Shown: positions 46,071-56,488, counted from the stretch's first letter. The stretch: 64,000 nucleotides of DNA from Apodemus sylvaticus (GCF_947179515.1 NC_067495.1:24562346-24626345), one strand, 5' to 3'. Notes: a model not told the origin generated them from the sequence alone. Program-made: numbers and translations.

Positions 46071-46842
46071 AGAATCTTTTTATCCAAGAATGTCCTTGAG
46101 AATTTTCAAACATTCTCCTCAGAAACATCCTCTTTTTTTCAAAAGAAAGAAAAAAGAGGGTGTTTCTAATCTAATATGGTGATATCAGTCAGCTTTGCAC
46201 TTATTTTCCAATAGTATAACATCTTCCTGTCTCCTTGCTGTCTCACCAAGAACCTTCAAAAACAGGCTTCTCTCTCCCCAAGCAGAATAATACTTTCCTT
46301 CAAATCTCTGTGCCTTGTCAATTCTAAGAAACCCTTTGTCTGAAGGTTGATCTGACTCTGTGTCTCTCCCTCTAACTAGGTGTCTCAGATCCTGAAACCA
46401 AACAAAACCCAGTGTGCAGGGAAAGTACAACAAATCATCTTAGAAGTGACTTCTGCAGTGACTTCCAATTACAATCAAACAAGAAACCCAGATTACAGAA
46501 TGGCAGAAGCAGATGTTTAAGAATCAAATGCCATTTAGAAAACCGGTTACTATTGCTGAGCCGTGGTTTAATTCAAGATGGAGGGGGAATGGATCTTTTT
46601 TAAAAATTTTTATCCTTACAATATTATAGGACTCAAAAATCATGAAAGATTTTTACATGTGTTCCAAAGAAGGCTTAGCAAGAAAACATTAATTATACTG
46701 AAGTCTTAATGCATTATTCATCTCAAGTGTCTATATTTTTTAGCATTCCTTACCCCCACCCCCAAATTTCACAGTTTGATGCCTCTCTGTTACAGCATTT
46801 ATGCAGCAACTAATATGCAATGCTGCTTCTTAAAAACTGTTT
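46071..46842. other. Tlr7: Unique intronic sequence
   Basis: No transposon recognised. Frames of 60-82 codons are featureless. Confidence 0.5.
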
Positions 46843-47402
46843 GGGGCAGCAAGGGAGATAGCTCAGTGGGTAAGTATGGTGATGTAAATGAAAATGACCC
46901 CATCAACTCATGTTTGAATACTTGGTTCCCAGTTAGAGGAACTTTTAGGAAGGATTAGGAGTGTGGTTTTGTTGGAAGAGGTGTGCCACTAGGGGTAGGT
47001 TGTGAGGTTTCAAAAGTCCATGCCCATCCCAGTCTCATTCCTTCCCTGCCTGTAATTTGCAGATTCTATGTGAGCTCTCAGCAACTGCTCCAGTGTCATG
47101 CCTACCTGTCATGTTCTCAAACCCTCTAAAACTATAGGCAAGAACTAGACCAAATGCTTTGTTTTCTAAGGTGTTGTGGTCATAATGTTTCATCACAGCA
47201 ATAGAAACACTGACTGAGACAGTAAGTGTACTTGTGGACAAGACTGATGACCTGAGTTTGATCTGCAGGATCCACAAGGTGGAAGGAGATAACAGACTCT
47301 CACAAGTTGTCCTCTGACCTCCACAATTACGTCATGGTATGTGCTCACTCACAGACATATTCATATGCATACTCACACAAGATAGATAAATAATGTAAAA
47401 AA
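46843..47402 (+). mobile_element. B4/B2-group SINE split by an LTR
   Basis: SINE head GGGGCAGCAAGGGAGATAGC with CTCAGTGGGTAAG (46843-46874) resumes after the LTR at 47222 with GACCTGAGTTTGATCTGCAG, CTCACAAGTTGTCCTCTGAC and an A tail. The split is at the GTAAG word that is duplicated. Confidence 0.88.
46875..47221 (+). mobile_element. ORR1-type MaLR solo LTR nested in a SINE
   Basis: 347-bp element from TATGGTGATGTAAATGAAAA to CACAGCAATAGAAACACTG and GAGACA. A perfect 5-bp duplication GTAAG borders it (46870-46874 and 47222-47226), as expected for an LTR element. Confidence 0.9.
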
Positions 47403-47545
47403 AAATTCTTTGTCAGTTTGTTAGAAACCTAAGATGATACAAACAAAACATAAAACCATTTTCAAAAACTTCACTGGTTGATAATATAGTCACAGGGCCA
47501 GAGGTGCTGTTTATACTTTACAGAAAAAGGACCCGTGTTGTTTAG

Positions 47546-47735
47546 GTTGTTTGTTTGTTTGTTTGTTTTTTTGTTTGTTGGTTGGTTTTTTATTTTTCAA
47601 GACAGGGTTACTCTGTGTAGCCCTGGCTGTCCTAGAACTCACTCTGTAGACCAGGCTGGCCTCGAACTCAGAAATCCTCCTGCCTCTGCCTCCCAAGTGC
47701 TGGGATTAAAGGCGTGCACCACCACTGTGTGGCCT
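47546..47735 (-). mobile_element. B1 SINE, antisense, 108 bp before Tlr7 exon 3
   Basis: A GTTT-rich tail (47546-47590) followed by a nearly intact antisense B1 (GACAGGGTTACTCTGTGTAG, CTCAGAAATCCTCCTGCCTC, GGATTAAAGGCGTGCACCAC). The 11-bp duplication GTGTTGTTTAG is at 47535-47545 and 47736-47746, perfect. Confidence 0.95.
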
Positions 47736-47843
47736 GTGTTGTTTAGTTTTAATAATGTACCAAAAGAGAGGAAATAAATGGGACTTCTGAATTGTTCCTT
47801 GGTATATTTTATAACAATAATTTGTTCTGTCTTTTATTTTCAG

Positions 47844-50800
47844 GTATTTCCAATGTGGACACTGAAGAGACAAATTTTTATCTTTTTAAATATGATCTTA
47901 GTTTCTAGAGTCCTTGGGTTTCGGTGGTTTCCTAAAACTCTACCTTGTGATGTTAAACTGGATTTCCCAAAGACCCATGTGATTGTGGACTGCACAGACA
48001 AGCATTTGACAGAAATCCCTGAGGGTATTCCCACTAATACCACCAACCTCACCCTTACCATCAACCACATACCAAGCATCTCTCCAGATTCCTTTCGTAG
48101 GCTGAACCATCTGGAAGAAATCGATTTAAGATGCAACTGTGTACCTATTCTACTGGGGTCCAAAACCAATGTGTGTACCAAAAGGCTGCAGATTAGACCT
48201 GGAAGCTTTAGTGGACTCTCTGACTTAAAATCCCTTTACCTGGATGGAAATCAGCTTCTAGAAATTCCGCAGGATCTCCCACCCAGCTTACAGCTTCTGA
48301 GTCTTGAGGCTAACAATATCTTCTCCATCACGAAGGAGAATCTAACACAACTGGTCAACATTGAAACACTCTACCTGGGTCAAAACTGTTATTATAGAAA
48401 TCCTTGCAATGTTTCCTATTCTATTGAAAAAGATGCTTTTCTAGTTATGAGAAATTTGAAGGTTCTCTCACTAAAAGATAACAATGTCACAGCTGTTCCC
48501 ACCATTTTGCCTCCTAATTTACAAGAACTCTATCTTTATAACAACATCATTAAGAAAATCCAAGAAGATGATTTTAATAACCTCAAACAGTTGCAAGTTC
48601 TTGACCTAAGTGGAAATTGTCCTCGATGTTACAATGTTCCATATCCATGTATACCATGTGAAAATAATTCCCCCTTACAGATCCATGAGAATGCTTTTGC
48701 TTCATTGACAGAATTAAAAGTTTTACGTTTGCACAGTAACTCTCTTCAGCATGTGCCCTCAAAATGGTTTAAAAACACGATAAATCTCCAGGAACTAGAC
48801 CTCTCCCAAAACTACTTAGCCAGAGAAATTGAGGAGGCCAAATTTTTGAATCATCTTTCCAACCTTGTCCAGTTGGATCTGTCTTTCAATTATGAGCTGC
48901 AGGTCTACCATGCATCTATAACTTTACCACATTCATTCTCTTCATTGAAAAAGTTGAAAATTCTTCGTATCAAGGGGTATGTCTTTAAAGAGCTGAAAAA
49001 CTCCAGCCTTTCTGTATTGCACAAGCTTCCCAGTCTGGAAGTTCTTGACCTTGGCACTAACTTCATAAAAATTGCTGACCTCAACATATTCAAACAGTTT
49101 GAAAACCTCAAACTCATAGACCTTTCAGTGAATAAGATATCCCCCTCAGAAGAGTCAAGAGAAGTTGGCTTCTGTCCTAATGCTCAAACTTCTATAGATC
49201 GGCATGGGCCCCAGGTCCTTGAAACCTTACACTATTTCCGATATGATGAATATGCAAGGAGCTGCAGGTTCAAAAACAAAGAGCCACCTTCTTTCTTGCC
49301 TTTGAATGCAGACTGCCACATATATGGGAAGACCTTAGACTTAAGTAGAAATAACATATTTTTTATTAAACCCTCTGATTTTCAATATCTTTCATTCCTC
49401 AAATGCCTCAACTTGTCAGGAAACACCATTGGCCAAACTCTTAATGGCAGTGAACTCGAGCCTTTGAGAGAGCTGAGGTACTTAGACTTCTCCAACAACC
49501 GACTTGATTTACTCTACTCAACAGCCTTTGAAGAGCTCCAGAGTCTGGAAGTTCTTGATTTAAGTAGTAACAGCCACTATTTTCAAGCAGAAGGAATTAC
49601 TCACATGCTAAACTTTACCAAGAAATTACGGTTTCTGGAAAAACTCATGATGAATGATAATGACATCTCTACCTCAGCCAGCAGGACCATGGAAAGTGAC
49701 TCTCTTCGAATTCTGGAATTCAGAGGCAACCATTTAGATGTTCTATGGAGAGACGGTGATAACAGATACTTGGACTTCTTCAAGAATCTGTTCAAGTTAG
49801 AGGAATTAGACATCTCCAGAAATTCCCTGAATTCCTTGCCTCCTGGAGTTTTTGAGGGCATGCCACCAAATCTAAAGAATCTCTCCTTGGCCAGAAATGG
49901 TCTTAGATCTTTCTCTTGGGACAGACTCCAGTTACTGAAGCATTTGGAAATTTTGGACCTCAGCCACAACCAGCTGACAAAGGTCCCTGAGAGATTGGCC
50001 AACTGTTCCAAAAGTCTCATAAAACTGATTCTTACGCATAATCAAATCAGGCAGTTGACAAAATATTTTCTAGAAGATGCTTTGCAATTGCGCTATCTAG
50101 ATATCAGTTCAAATAAGATCCAGGTCATTCAGAAGACTAGCTTCCCAGAAAATGTCCTGAACAATCTGAAGATATTGCTTTTACATCACAATCGCTTTTT
50201 TTGCAACTGTGATGCTGTGTGGTTTGTCTGGTGGGTTAATCATACAGATGTTACTATTCCATACCTGGCCACTGATGTGACTTGTGCAGGTCCAGGAGCA
50301 CACAAAGGTCAAAGTGTCGTATCCCTGGATCTGTATACATGTGAGTTAGATCTCACAAACCTGATTCTGTTCTCAGTTTCCATATCATCAGTCCTCTTTC
50401 TCATGGTAGTTATGACAACAAGTCACCTCTTTTTCTGGGATATGTGGTACATTTATTATTTCTGGAAAGCCAAGATAAAAGGGTATCAACATTTGCAATC
50501 CATGGAGTCTTGTTATGATGCTTTTATTGTGTATGACACTAAAAACTCAGCCGTGACAGAATGGGTTTTACAGGAGCTGGTGGCAAAATTGGAAGATCCA
50601 AAGGAGAAACACTTCAATTTGTGTTTAGAAGAAAGAGACTGGCTACCAGGCCAGCCAGTTCTAGAAAACCTTTCCCAGAGCATCCAACTCAGCAGGAAGA
50701 CAGTGTTTGTGATGACACAAAAATATGCAAAAACTGAGAGTTTTAAGATGGCGTTTTATTTGTCTCATCAGAGGCTCCTGGATGAAAAAGTAGATGTGAT

Positions 50801-50993
50801 TATCTTGATATTCTTGGAAAAGCCTCTTCAGAAGTCTAAGTTTCTTCAGCTTCGGAAGAGGCTCTGCAGGAGCTCTGTCCTTGAGTGGCCTGCAAATCCA
50901 CAGGCTCACCCATACTTCTGGCAGTGCCTGAAAAATGCCCTGACCACAGACAATCATGTGGCTTATAGTCAAATGTTCAAGGAAACAGTCTAG
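47844..50993 (+). CDS. Tlr7: Tlr7 coding exon 3: toll-like receptor 7, residues 2-1050
   Basis: TLR7 senses single-stranded RNA and guanosine-type ligands in endosomes and signals through MyD88. Exon 3 starts after TTTTATTTTCAG; spliced to the exon 2 ATG it gives 1050 residues, the mouse/rat length. Visible parts: signal peptide (about 1-26); LRR ectodomain with N-terminal Cys cap and many NxT/NxS sites; the central Z-loop region (about 440-480); LRRCT (around FFCNCDAVWFVWWVNHT); one membrane span (about 840-860); TIR domain from about C891 with box 1 YDAFIVYD, the BB-loop ERDWLPGQ at 931-938 and box 3 FWQCLKNAL. C98, C445 and C475, of the disulfide/processing set, are present, as is D556 (D555 in human). 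No frame break. The 22 extra N-terminal codons of the uninterrupted frame from 47778 are intron. The TAG is at 50991-50993. TLR8 is excluded by the match to TLR7 throughout. Confidence 0.98.
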   Translation, partial: VFPMWTLKRQIFIFLNMILVSRVLGFRWFPKTLPCDVKLDFPKTHVIVDCTDKHLTEIPEGIPTNTTNLTLTINHIPSISPDSFRRLNHLEEIDLRCNCVPILLGSKTNVCTKRLQIRPGSFSGLSDLKSLYLDGNQLLEIPQDLPPSLQLLSLEANNIFSITKENLTQLVNIETLYLGQNCYYRNPCNVSYSIEKDAFLVMRNLKVLSLKDNNVTAVPTILPPNLQELYLYNNIIKKIQEDDFNNLKQLQVLDLSGNCPRCYNVPYPCIPCENNSPLQIHENAFASLTELKVLRLHSNSLQHVPSKWFKNTINLQELDLSQNYLAREIEEAKFLNHLSNLVQLDLSFNYELQVYHASITLPHSFSSLKKLKILRIKGYVFKELKNSSLSVLHKLPSLEVLDLGTNFIKIADLNIFKQFENLKLIDLSVNKISPSEESREVGFCPNAQTSIDRHGPQVLETLHYFRYDEYARSCRFKNKEPPSFLPLNADCHIYGKTLDLSRNNIFFIKPSDFQYLSFLKCLNLSGNTIGQTLNGSELEPLRELRYLDFSNNRLDLLYSTAFEELQSLEVLDLSSNSHYFQAEGITHMLNFTKKLRFLEKLMMNDNDISTSASRTMESDSLRILEFRGNHLDVLWRDGDNRYLDFFKNLFKLEELDISRNSLNSLPPGVFEGMPPNLKNLSLARNGLRSFSWDRLQLLKHLEILDLSHNQLTKVPERLANCSKSLIKLILTHNQIRQLTKYFLEDALQLRYLDISSNKIQVIQKTSFPENVLNNLKILLLHHNRFFCNCDAVWFVWWVNHTDVTIPYLATDVTCAGPGAHKGQSVVSLDLYTCELDLTNLILFSVSISSVLFLMVVMTTSHLFFWDMWYIYYFWKAKIKGYQHLQSMESCYDAFIVYDTKNSAVTEWVLQELVAKLEDPKEKHFNLCLEERDWLPGQPVLENLSQSIQLSRKTVFVMTQKYAKTESFKMAFYLSHQRLLDEKVDVIILIFLEKPLQKSKFLQLRKRLCRSSVLEWPANPQAHPYFWQCLKNALTTDNHVAYSQMFKETV

Positions 50994-51384
50994 CTCTCTG
51001 AAGAATGTCACCATCTAGGACATGCCTGGGTACCTGAAGTTTTCATAAAGGTTTCCGTAAACAAAGGTCTGAATTTTTCCTAACAGCTGTCAGGGCTCAT
51101 ATTGGTGAGAAATCATCAGTATGTGGCTAAGAAATTAAGAAGGGGAGACTGATAGAAGATAAGTTCTTTCTTCGATCTTCATGCCGCCATGCTCTTTTAA
51201 ATATCTTCTCCAGCTCAACTGTGAAATACCGGTGCCTAGGAGGAAACACAAGGCTTTGTTTTATCTGAATACAATTGAGAAGAGCCACATGTCTGCCCTT
51301 AAGAAGTACTAGTATTTTCAGTAGTAGGGTAAAAATTATGCAAGCTCTATCTCTCTGATACTGAACTGAACCAGAGTTCAATGA

Positions 51385-51390
51385 AATAAA
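51385..51390 (+). promoter_or_regulatory. Tlr7: candidate Tlr7 proximal poly(A) signal
   Basis: AATAAA in CAATGAAATAAAAGCCC, followed by CAAATTGTGTAACTGTCATG about 20-40 bases later. Confidence 0.55.
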
Positions 51391-52029
51391 AGCCCAGAGA
51401 GCTTCTCAGCAAATTGTGTAACTGTCATGTATCCACCTTGCAGTACACCACAAAGCAGTTACTGGTACAGGACAATTGGTAGCTGCTTCAATGCCTCTTA
51501 CTCATTTTCTTGGGGCCCAATGATGGGTTCTCTGGAGAAATAGGGAAACAGTTTTTTTGTAACCCATGAACATGGTCAACTTATAAGTGGATAAAATGGA
51601 AATATTGTCTTTTCAAGCAAAGTGATTTCTTTGCATTTGATGATAATTTACCTGCTGAAATATTCTATGTGCATGGCCAGAGTACTGTTTCCAAAGTAAA
51701 ATGATATTTAAAATAATTTCATTAATTGATGTTAGTTTGTGAACTAATGCCAATATTTTTATGTATCTGTAACCATGGTGCATCAATATTAGGTGGTTTT
51801 CAATAATAAGCCCAAAAGGGCATGGAAAGAATATGTATTTAGGGTTATTGGGGACAAGAAAATAGGTGGATGGTAATTGTGTATATTTCAGTTTTGAAAA
51901 GATGGAGGAAGACATGAAGGTTGAAGGAGTTTAACATTGGGAACTCATGGGATTTTGTTTGTTTTTGTTTTTGTTTTGACTTTGGTATGTGCAGGTGTGT
52001 GCATGCGTGTGTGTGCATGCATGTGCATG

Positions 52030-52240
52030 CATGTGCGCATGCCTGTGTGTGTGTGTCTCTAGAAGACAATATTGGGAATGATACAGACTTCCTTTAAGAA
52101 AACTCCTATTGACCTGGAACTCAACAATTAACCTGACTAGCTGACTGGCAATTCCTGGGGATATGCCTGTCATTGCCTCTTTAGAATTTAGAGTATCTGC
52201 CACCAAATCTGGGATTTTTACATAGGTTGTGAGAATACAA
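52030..52240 (-). mobile_element. B4/RSINE-type SINE, antisense
   Basis: GACCTGGAACTCAACAATTAAC, CTGACTAGCTGACTGGCAATTC and TTTTTACATAGGTTGTGAG follow the antisense RSINE order; diverged, with a GT-rich tail at about 51990-52056. Confidence 0.65.
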
Positions 52241-52248
52241 CTCTTGCA

Positions 52249-52254
52249 AATAAA
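52249..52254 (+). promoter_or_regulatory. Tlr7: candidate Tlr7 distal poly(A) signal
   Basis: AATAAA in CTTGCAAATAAAATGC at the right edge of an antisense SINE, just before the inverted L1 pair. Confidence 0.4.
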
Positions 52255-52287
52255 ATGCTTTACTTACTATTTATCCAACCTGAAAGC

Positions 52288-53352
52288 ATCAATTTTTGGA
52301 GTCCTATTCAGCTATTTAAAACAATGAATTCCTGAAATTCTTAGGCAAGTGGATGGAACTAGAAAGTGTCATCCTGAGTAAGGTAACACAATCACAAAAG
52401 AACACACATGGTATGCACTCACTAATAAGTGGATGTTATCCCAAAAGCTCAAAATAAACATGTTACAATTCACAGACCACAGGAAGCTTTGTTCCCCTTT
52501 ATAAGAAGGACTGAAGCACCCACTCTTTGGTCTTCCTCCTTCTTGAGCTTCTTGTGGTCTGTGAATTGTATCTTGGGTATTCTGAACTTTTGGGCTAACA
52601 TCCACTTATCAGTGAGTGCATACCATGTGTGTTCTTTTGTGATTATGTTTCCTCACTCATGATGGTATTTTCTAGTTCTACCCATTTGCCTAACAATTTC
52701 ATGAATTTATCGTTTTTGAAAAGCTGAGTAGTACTCCATTGTTTAAATGTACCATGTTTTCTATATCCATTCTTCTGTTGAAGGACATCTGGGTTCTTTC
52801 CAGCTTCTGGCTATTATAAATAAGGCTGCTATGAACATAGTGGAGCATGTGTCATTGTTAGGCATTGGAGCATCTTCTGGGTATATGCCCAGGAGTGGTA
52901 TAGCTTGGTCCTCAGGAGTACTATGTCCAATTTTTTCTGAGGAACCATCAGACTGATTGCCAGAGTGGTTGTACCAGCTTGCAATCCCACCAGCAGTGGA
53001 AGAATGTTCCTCTTTCTCCACATCCTTGCCAGCATCTGCTGTCACCAGAATTTTTGATCTTAGCCATTCTGACTGGTGTGAGGTGGAATCTCAGGGTTGT
53101 TTTGGTTTGCATTTCCCTAATGATTAATGATGTTGAACATTTCTTAAGGTGCTTCTCAGCCCTGAGGTGTTTCCTCAGTTGAGAATTTTCTGTTTAGCTT
53201 AGTTCCCCATTTTAAATAGGGTTATTTGGTTCTCTGGAGTCTAACTTCTTGAGTTCTTTGTATATATTTAGCCCTCTATAGGCTGTAGGATTGGTAAAGA
53301 TCTTTCCCTAGTATGTTGGTTGCCGTTTTGTCCTATTGACAACATCAATTTT
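52288..53352. mobile_element. L1 insertion with inward-facing 3' ends (inverted repeat)
   Basis: Plus-orientation L1 ORF2 end and 3' UTR (52298-52488) abut a minus-orientation L1 (52489-53342) whose 3' UTR lies at the junction. Arms 52302-52488 and 52547-52734 are inverted copies with visible divergence. The whole is bordered by a perfect 10-bp repeat CATCAATTTT (52288-52297 and 53343-53352) touching both ends, and the right copy is followed by AA (TTTT/AA). No poly(A) lies at either outer edge. Confidence 0.82.
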
Positions 53353-53962
53353 AATTTCAGCTTTCATAATCAAAGGTAACAAAAAGAAATCAGATATTAT
53401 TGAGATAAATTGGGCATAAATTTACATGAGTTCAAAGTTTGAAATATGACCAACTTGCCATTTGGAGAATGATATGTATAGGTTTCAAGACCTGAAAAGT
53501 TAGTTTAAGGGAAATGTATTTCCCTCATATGTGAAAATATCAAAAGTTTTACTTCAAGTGTATCTTGGAAGAAATAGTATAGAAATTGTTTTCAAATGAC
53601 ACAACTAAGAAAATTTGCAAATTTCCAAACTAACCTCTGGAACAGCAAAGAAGTAAAGTTACCAGAGTCATTTATTTCACAATTTCTCTGAGCCTCATTG
53701 TGTTTAATAGATTCTTTGCCTCTTCAGTGAAAATACAGATAATGTCACCAAAAAAAAAAAAATCAGCTCTTGGCCACTACATATTTTCTCTTACCAACAC
53801 ACATAAGTTCATAAGATTTAAACTATCTTGATTTATAAAGCATAAATTACTTTGAGACAACTTAGGTCTATTCTGAAATGCATTAAGAGGAAAAGAAACA
53901 AAAGAATGCCCAGCAATTTCCTTGTATTTCCTCCTGAAGTTAAATACAGAGGTTTGATGTCA
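53353..53962. other. Unique intergenic sequence
   Basis: AT-rich, nothing recognised; an A-run at 53749-53761. Confidence 0.5.
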
Positions 53963-54121
53963 GGGTTGGGGTGTTGGGGGTGGGGGGGTGGGGGGTTGGG
54001 GGGGTGGAGGGGGTGGGGGATGGGGGGTGGGAGGGTGGGGTAGGGGGTGGGGGGTGGGGGGATGGAAAGTGGGGGGGTGGGGGGTGGGGGCTAGGGGGTG
54101 GGGGGTGGGGAGCAGGGGGGG
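53963..54121 (+). repeat. G-run array (TGGGGG-like)
   Basis: About 160 bp of runs of 3-8 G separated by single T, TT, A or short interruptions. Overlapping GGWGVGG and PPTPHP frames are artefacts. It lies on the Tlr7 sense strand about 1.7-2.6 kb past the candidate poly(A) sites. Confidence 0.97.
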
Positions 54122-54828
54122 AAACATCTCAGAATGCACCAAAAGATGTTTATGGTTGAATACCTTTACTATCATGATTAGTCACTCTTTTAGTGAACTT
54201 AGGCCTCTTCACAGAGGTCCATAGTAGAGGAGTTGTCTATTGAGTGTGCTGATCAAATCTATCACCTCAGACTACCAGGAGAAATTTACTCCCTGGTTCC
54301 ATAGAAAATTCTGATCTGGTGGCTCCATCTCAGGAGGAACTTGAAGATCTTCATAAATCTCACTCCACCATCAATTTTTGGCTTCTTGCTTTTTACAACC
54401 CTGCCCCTGGTAAGGGTATGGTTTATGACCTAGGATAGATATTGTACCTTGGTACGATCTGAAGTTTTATGATCCAAGCTACTGGACATTTGCAGATCAC
54501 ATAATAATGGCCGAGAAAAAGGACATAATGAACCTCTTTAGTTTGTAGAGGAGAGAAAATATGAATGTGATGTGGCACACTATCCATGACTCAGGTTCTC
54601 TGGGTGCAGAACACTTTCAGCTATATTTATCTGAACCTTTGTAGGTCTCCTTAAGGTAGTCAAGGAATAGGGAATATAAAAACTAATGCAGTGGCCTGAG
54701 AATGTGGGCAACTTGAATCATTTTCAAAGATAACAACCATGATGAGAAAGATGAGGGCAAACACTTCTTTGGGGTAAAACCTGTTCCTCTATCTTAAGAT
54801 AACCCTTGAGATGACCCTCAACTGGAGA
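54122..54828. other. Unique intergenic sequence
   Basis: Nothing recognised. Confidence 0.5.
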
Positions 54829-55065
54829 AAGGGTTAAAAGTCATTGAAAGTACTGGCTTCTTTTCCAGAGAACCATGGTTCAATTCCAGAGAATCGCCCA
54901 CAAGCGATTCACAGCCATTCTTTATTACATACAGTTCTAAGGGATCTGATGCTCTCTTCTGGCCACACTGGTACTGCACCAACTTGAAACACAGATGTAT
55001 ATCCAGACAAAGCACCCATACACATAAAACAAAATGAAAAAGCAAAACAAACCCTTTTCAAAGAT
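54829..55065 (+). mobile_element. B2/B3-type SINE
   Basis: GAACCATGGTTCAATTCCAG, GGATCTGATGCTCTCTTCTGG, and CAAAGCACCCATACACATAA with an A-rich tail. Confidence 0.75.
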
Positions 55066-55119
55066 TAAAAATACAATTACATTATTGTCCTCTTTCCTTT
55101 CCTCCATCTAAATCCAGTG

Positions 55120-55300
55120 ACTCTCAACCTATGGGTCATGATACTTTTAGGGACTGTATATCATATATCCTGCATGACAGATATTTGCATTATGATTCAA
55201 AACAGTAGCAAATTGATAATTATGAAGTAACAACAAAAATAATTTTGTGGTTGTGTGTCATCACAACATAAAGAACTATACTAAAGAGTCACATCATTAA
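55120..55300 (-). mobile_element. URR1-type hAT nonautonomous element
   Basis: GTGACTCTCAACCTATGGGTC left end and internal GATAATTATGAAGTAACAAC; same family as 44890-45095, opposite orientation. Confidence 0.75.
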
Positions 55301-55324
55301 AAAATTTACATGCATTGCTCTAAT

Positions 55325-56240
55325 CCCTTCTGTGTATTCCTCCTTCCTCCCTCTAGAATTCATAGCTTCTTTTTCTTTAATTATTGTTTACACATATATA
55401 CACACACACAAACATACATACCTGCTCAGTCCATTTAGTTATAATTGTGCATATATGATTTCAAATTTCAGAGATGATCACTTGGACAACCAATTAAGGG
55501 GCTCATTCCAGGGGAAAACAACTATTTCTCCAATTTTCAGGATTTCCTTAGTTGACTGTAGATCCTTGCCTAAGGGTGGAGTTCTGTGAGATATTCCACT
55601 TCTGTGTCACCAGGTCTATTGCTGTTGTACTCTGTTTGGGTCCTCTTTAGGCAGCCATATCGTGGAGGTATCATGGGTAAAGCTTCATTTCTGTCATTTC
55701 TAGGAAACAAAATCTCAGAACATATTCCATGGTTCTCTGACTTTTTACAATATTTTTACCTCCTCTTCCCTGAGGCTTAGATGCAAGAGTAGTCTTATAA
55801 ATGTATCAATTAGTGTCTGGCATCCCACAATCACGTGTTCTCTCCATTGTGACTAGTTGTACTTTTCTGTAATTGTCTGTTGTCTGTTGCAAAGAGAAAC
55901 GACTTTAATGAAGAGGTGAGAGATATACTCATCTGTGGGTGCGAGAATAAATAATTAGATTGCAGTCAGTAGTTTTGCTGGTTTAGTAGTAAACTTTCTT
56001 CTAAGATCTATGATCTCATTAGTTCTGGGTAGTGGACTATGTTTCTAGTACCAGGTGTGATTTCCCTCATGGTAAGTAGGCTATTGGTCCAATGGAGAAC
56101 AAGTTTACCACCAGGATATGAATGCCACTATCTCATCGTTAAGGGAGCTGCACCATGCTGGTCAGTGTTGTCATTCATAGGCACTACAGCTAAGGAAGAT
56201 TATTCTTTGTTTCTTCCCCTTGAACCTTTACATACCACCT
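55325..56240 (-). mobile_element. Old L1 3' UTR, antisense
   Basis: Same element type and orientation as 40205-42660 (uninterrupted here): GGAGGTATCATGGGTAAAGC, GTCTGGCATCCCACAATC, GCTGGTTTAGTAGTAAAC, GATTTCCCTCATGG. It lacks coding capacity. Confidence 0.7.
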
Positions 56241-56488
56241 TCTTTTTTCAAATGTTTAAAAACAAGACATTTTTCATCTAACCAAGACAAGTGAGAGAAC
56301 TGGATTACTGTAATTCGTGGTCCTACTTTAACAATTTCAGTGAAGCCTAAGCTGGGGTTTTCCTCTTGCCTCTTCTATATATGTTCAACAAGGAACACTG
56401 TTTATAAAAAAGACTGGTTAGCAAAGCTGTGGAAACTCATCTCTTCTTAGAGCTTTGAGTTGTCAAACTCTAGGGTGTTCCTTCTGTT
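56241..56488. other. Short unique intergenic sequence
   Basis: Nothing recognised. Confidence 0.45.

Larger units (their letters stand above)
19540..47843 (+). other. Tlr7: Tlr7 intron 2
   Basis: A 28.3 kb intron between the start-codon exon and the coding exon, GTAAGA donor and TTTTATTTTCAG acceptor (47832-47843). It holds most of the transposon load of the gene: L1 copies in both orientations, MaLR LTRs, SINEs, an ancient L2 and several microsatellites, all described separately. Confidence 0.88.
50994..52270 (+). other. Tlr7: Tlr7 3' UTR (end uncertain)
   Basis: Follows the stop. Two AATAAA hexamers: 51385-51390 (about 0.4 kb after the stop) and 52249-52254 (about 1.26 kb). GT-rich text at 51415-51440 follows the first. 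A GT-rich stretch and an antisense SINE occupy 51985-52235. Use of the two sites cannot be ranked without transcript data. Confidence 0.65.

Noticed and set aside
47778..47843. In-frame ATG giving a 1071-residue TLR7
   Set aside because: These 66 bases are intron: a strong acceptor (TTTTATTTTCAG) ends at 47843, and the spliced ATG in exon 2 restores the known 1050-residue protein. Kept only as a finding about alternative transcripts.
53852..54224. Gly/Trp-rich and Pro/His-rich frames
   Set aside because: Translations of the G-run array, on both strands and in several frames.
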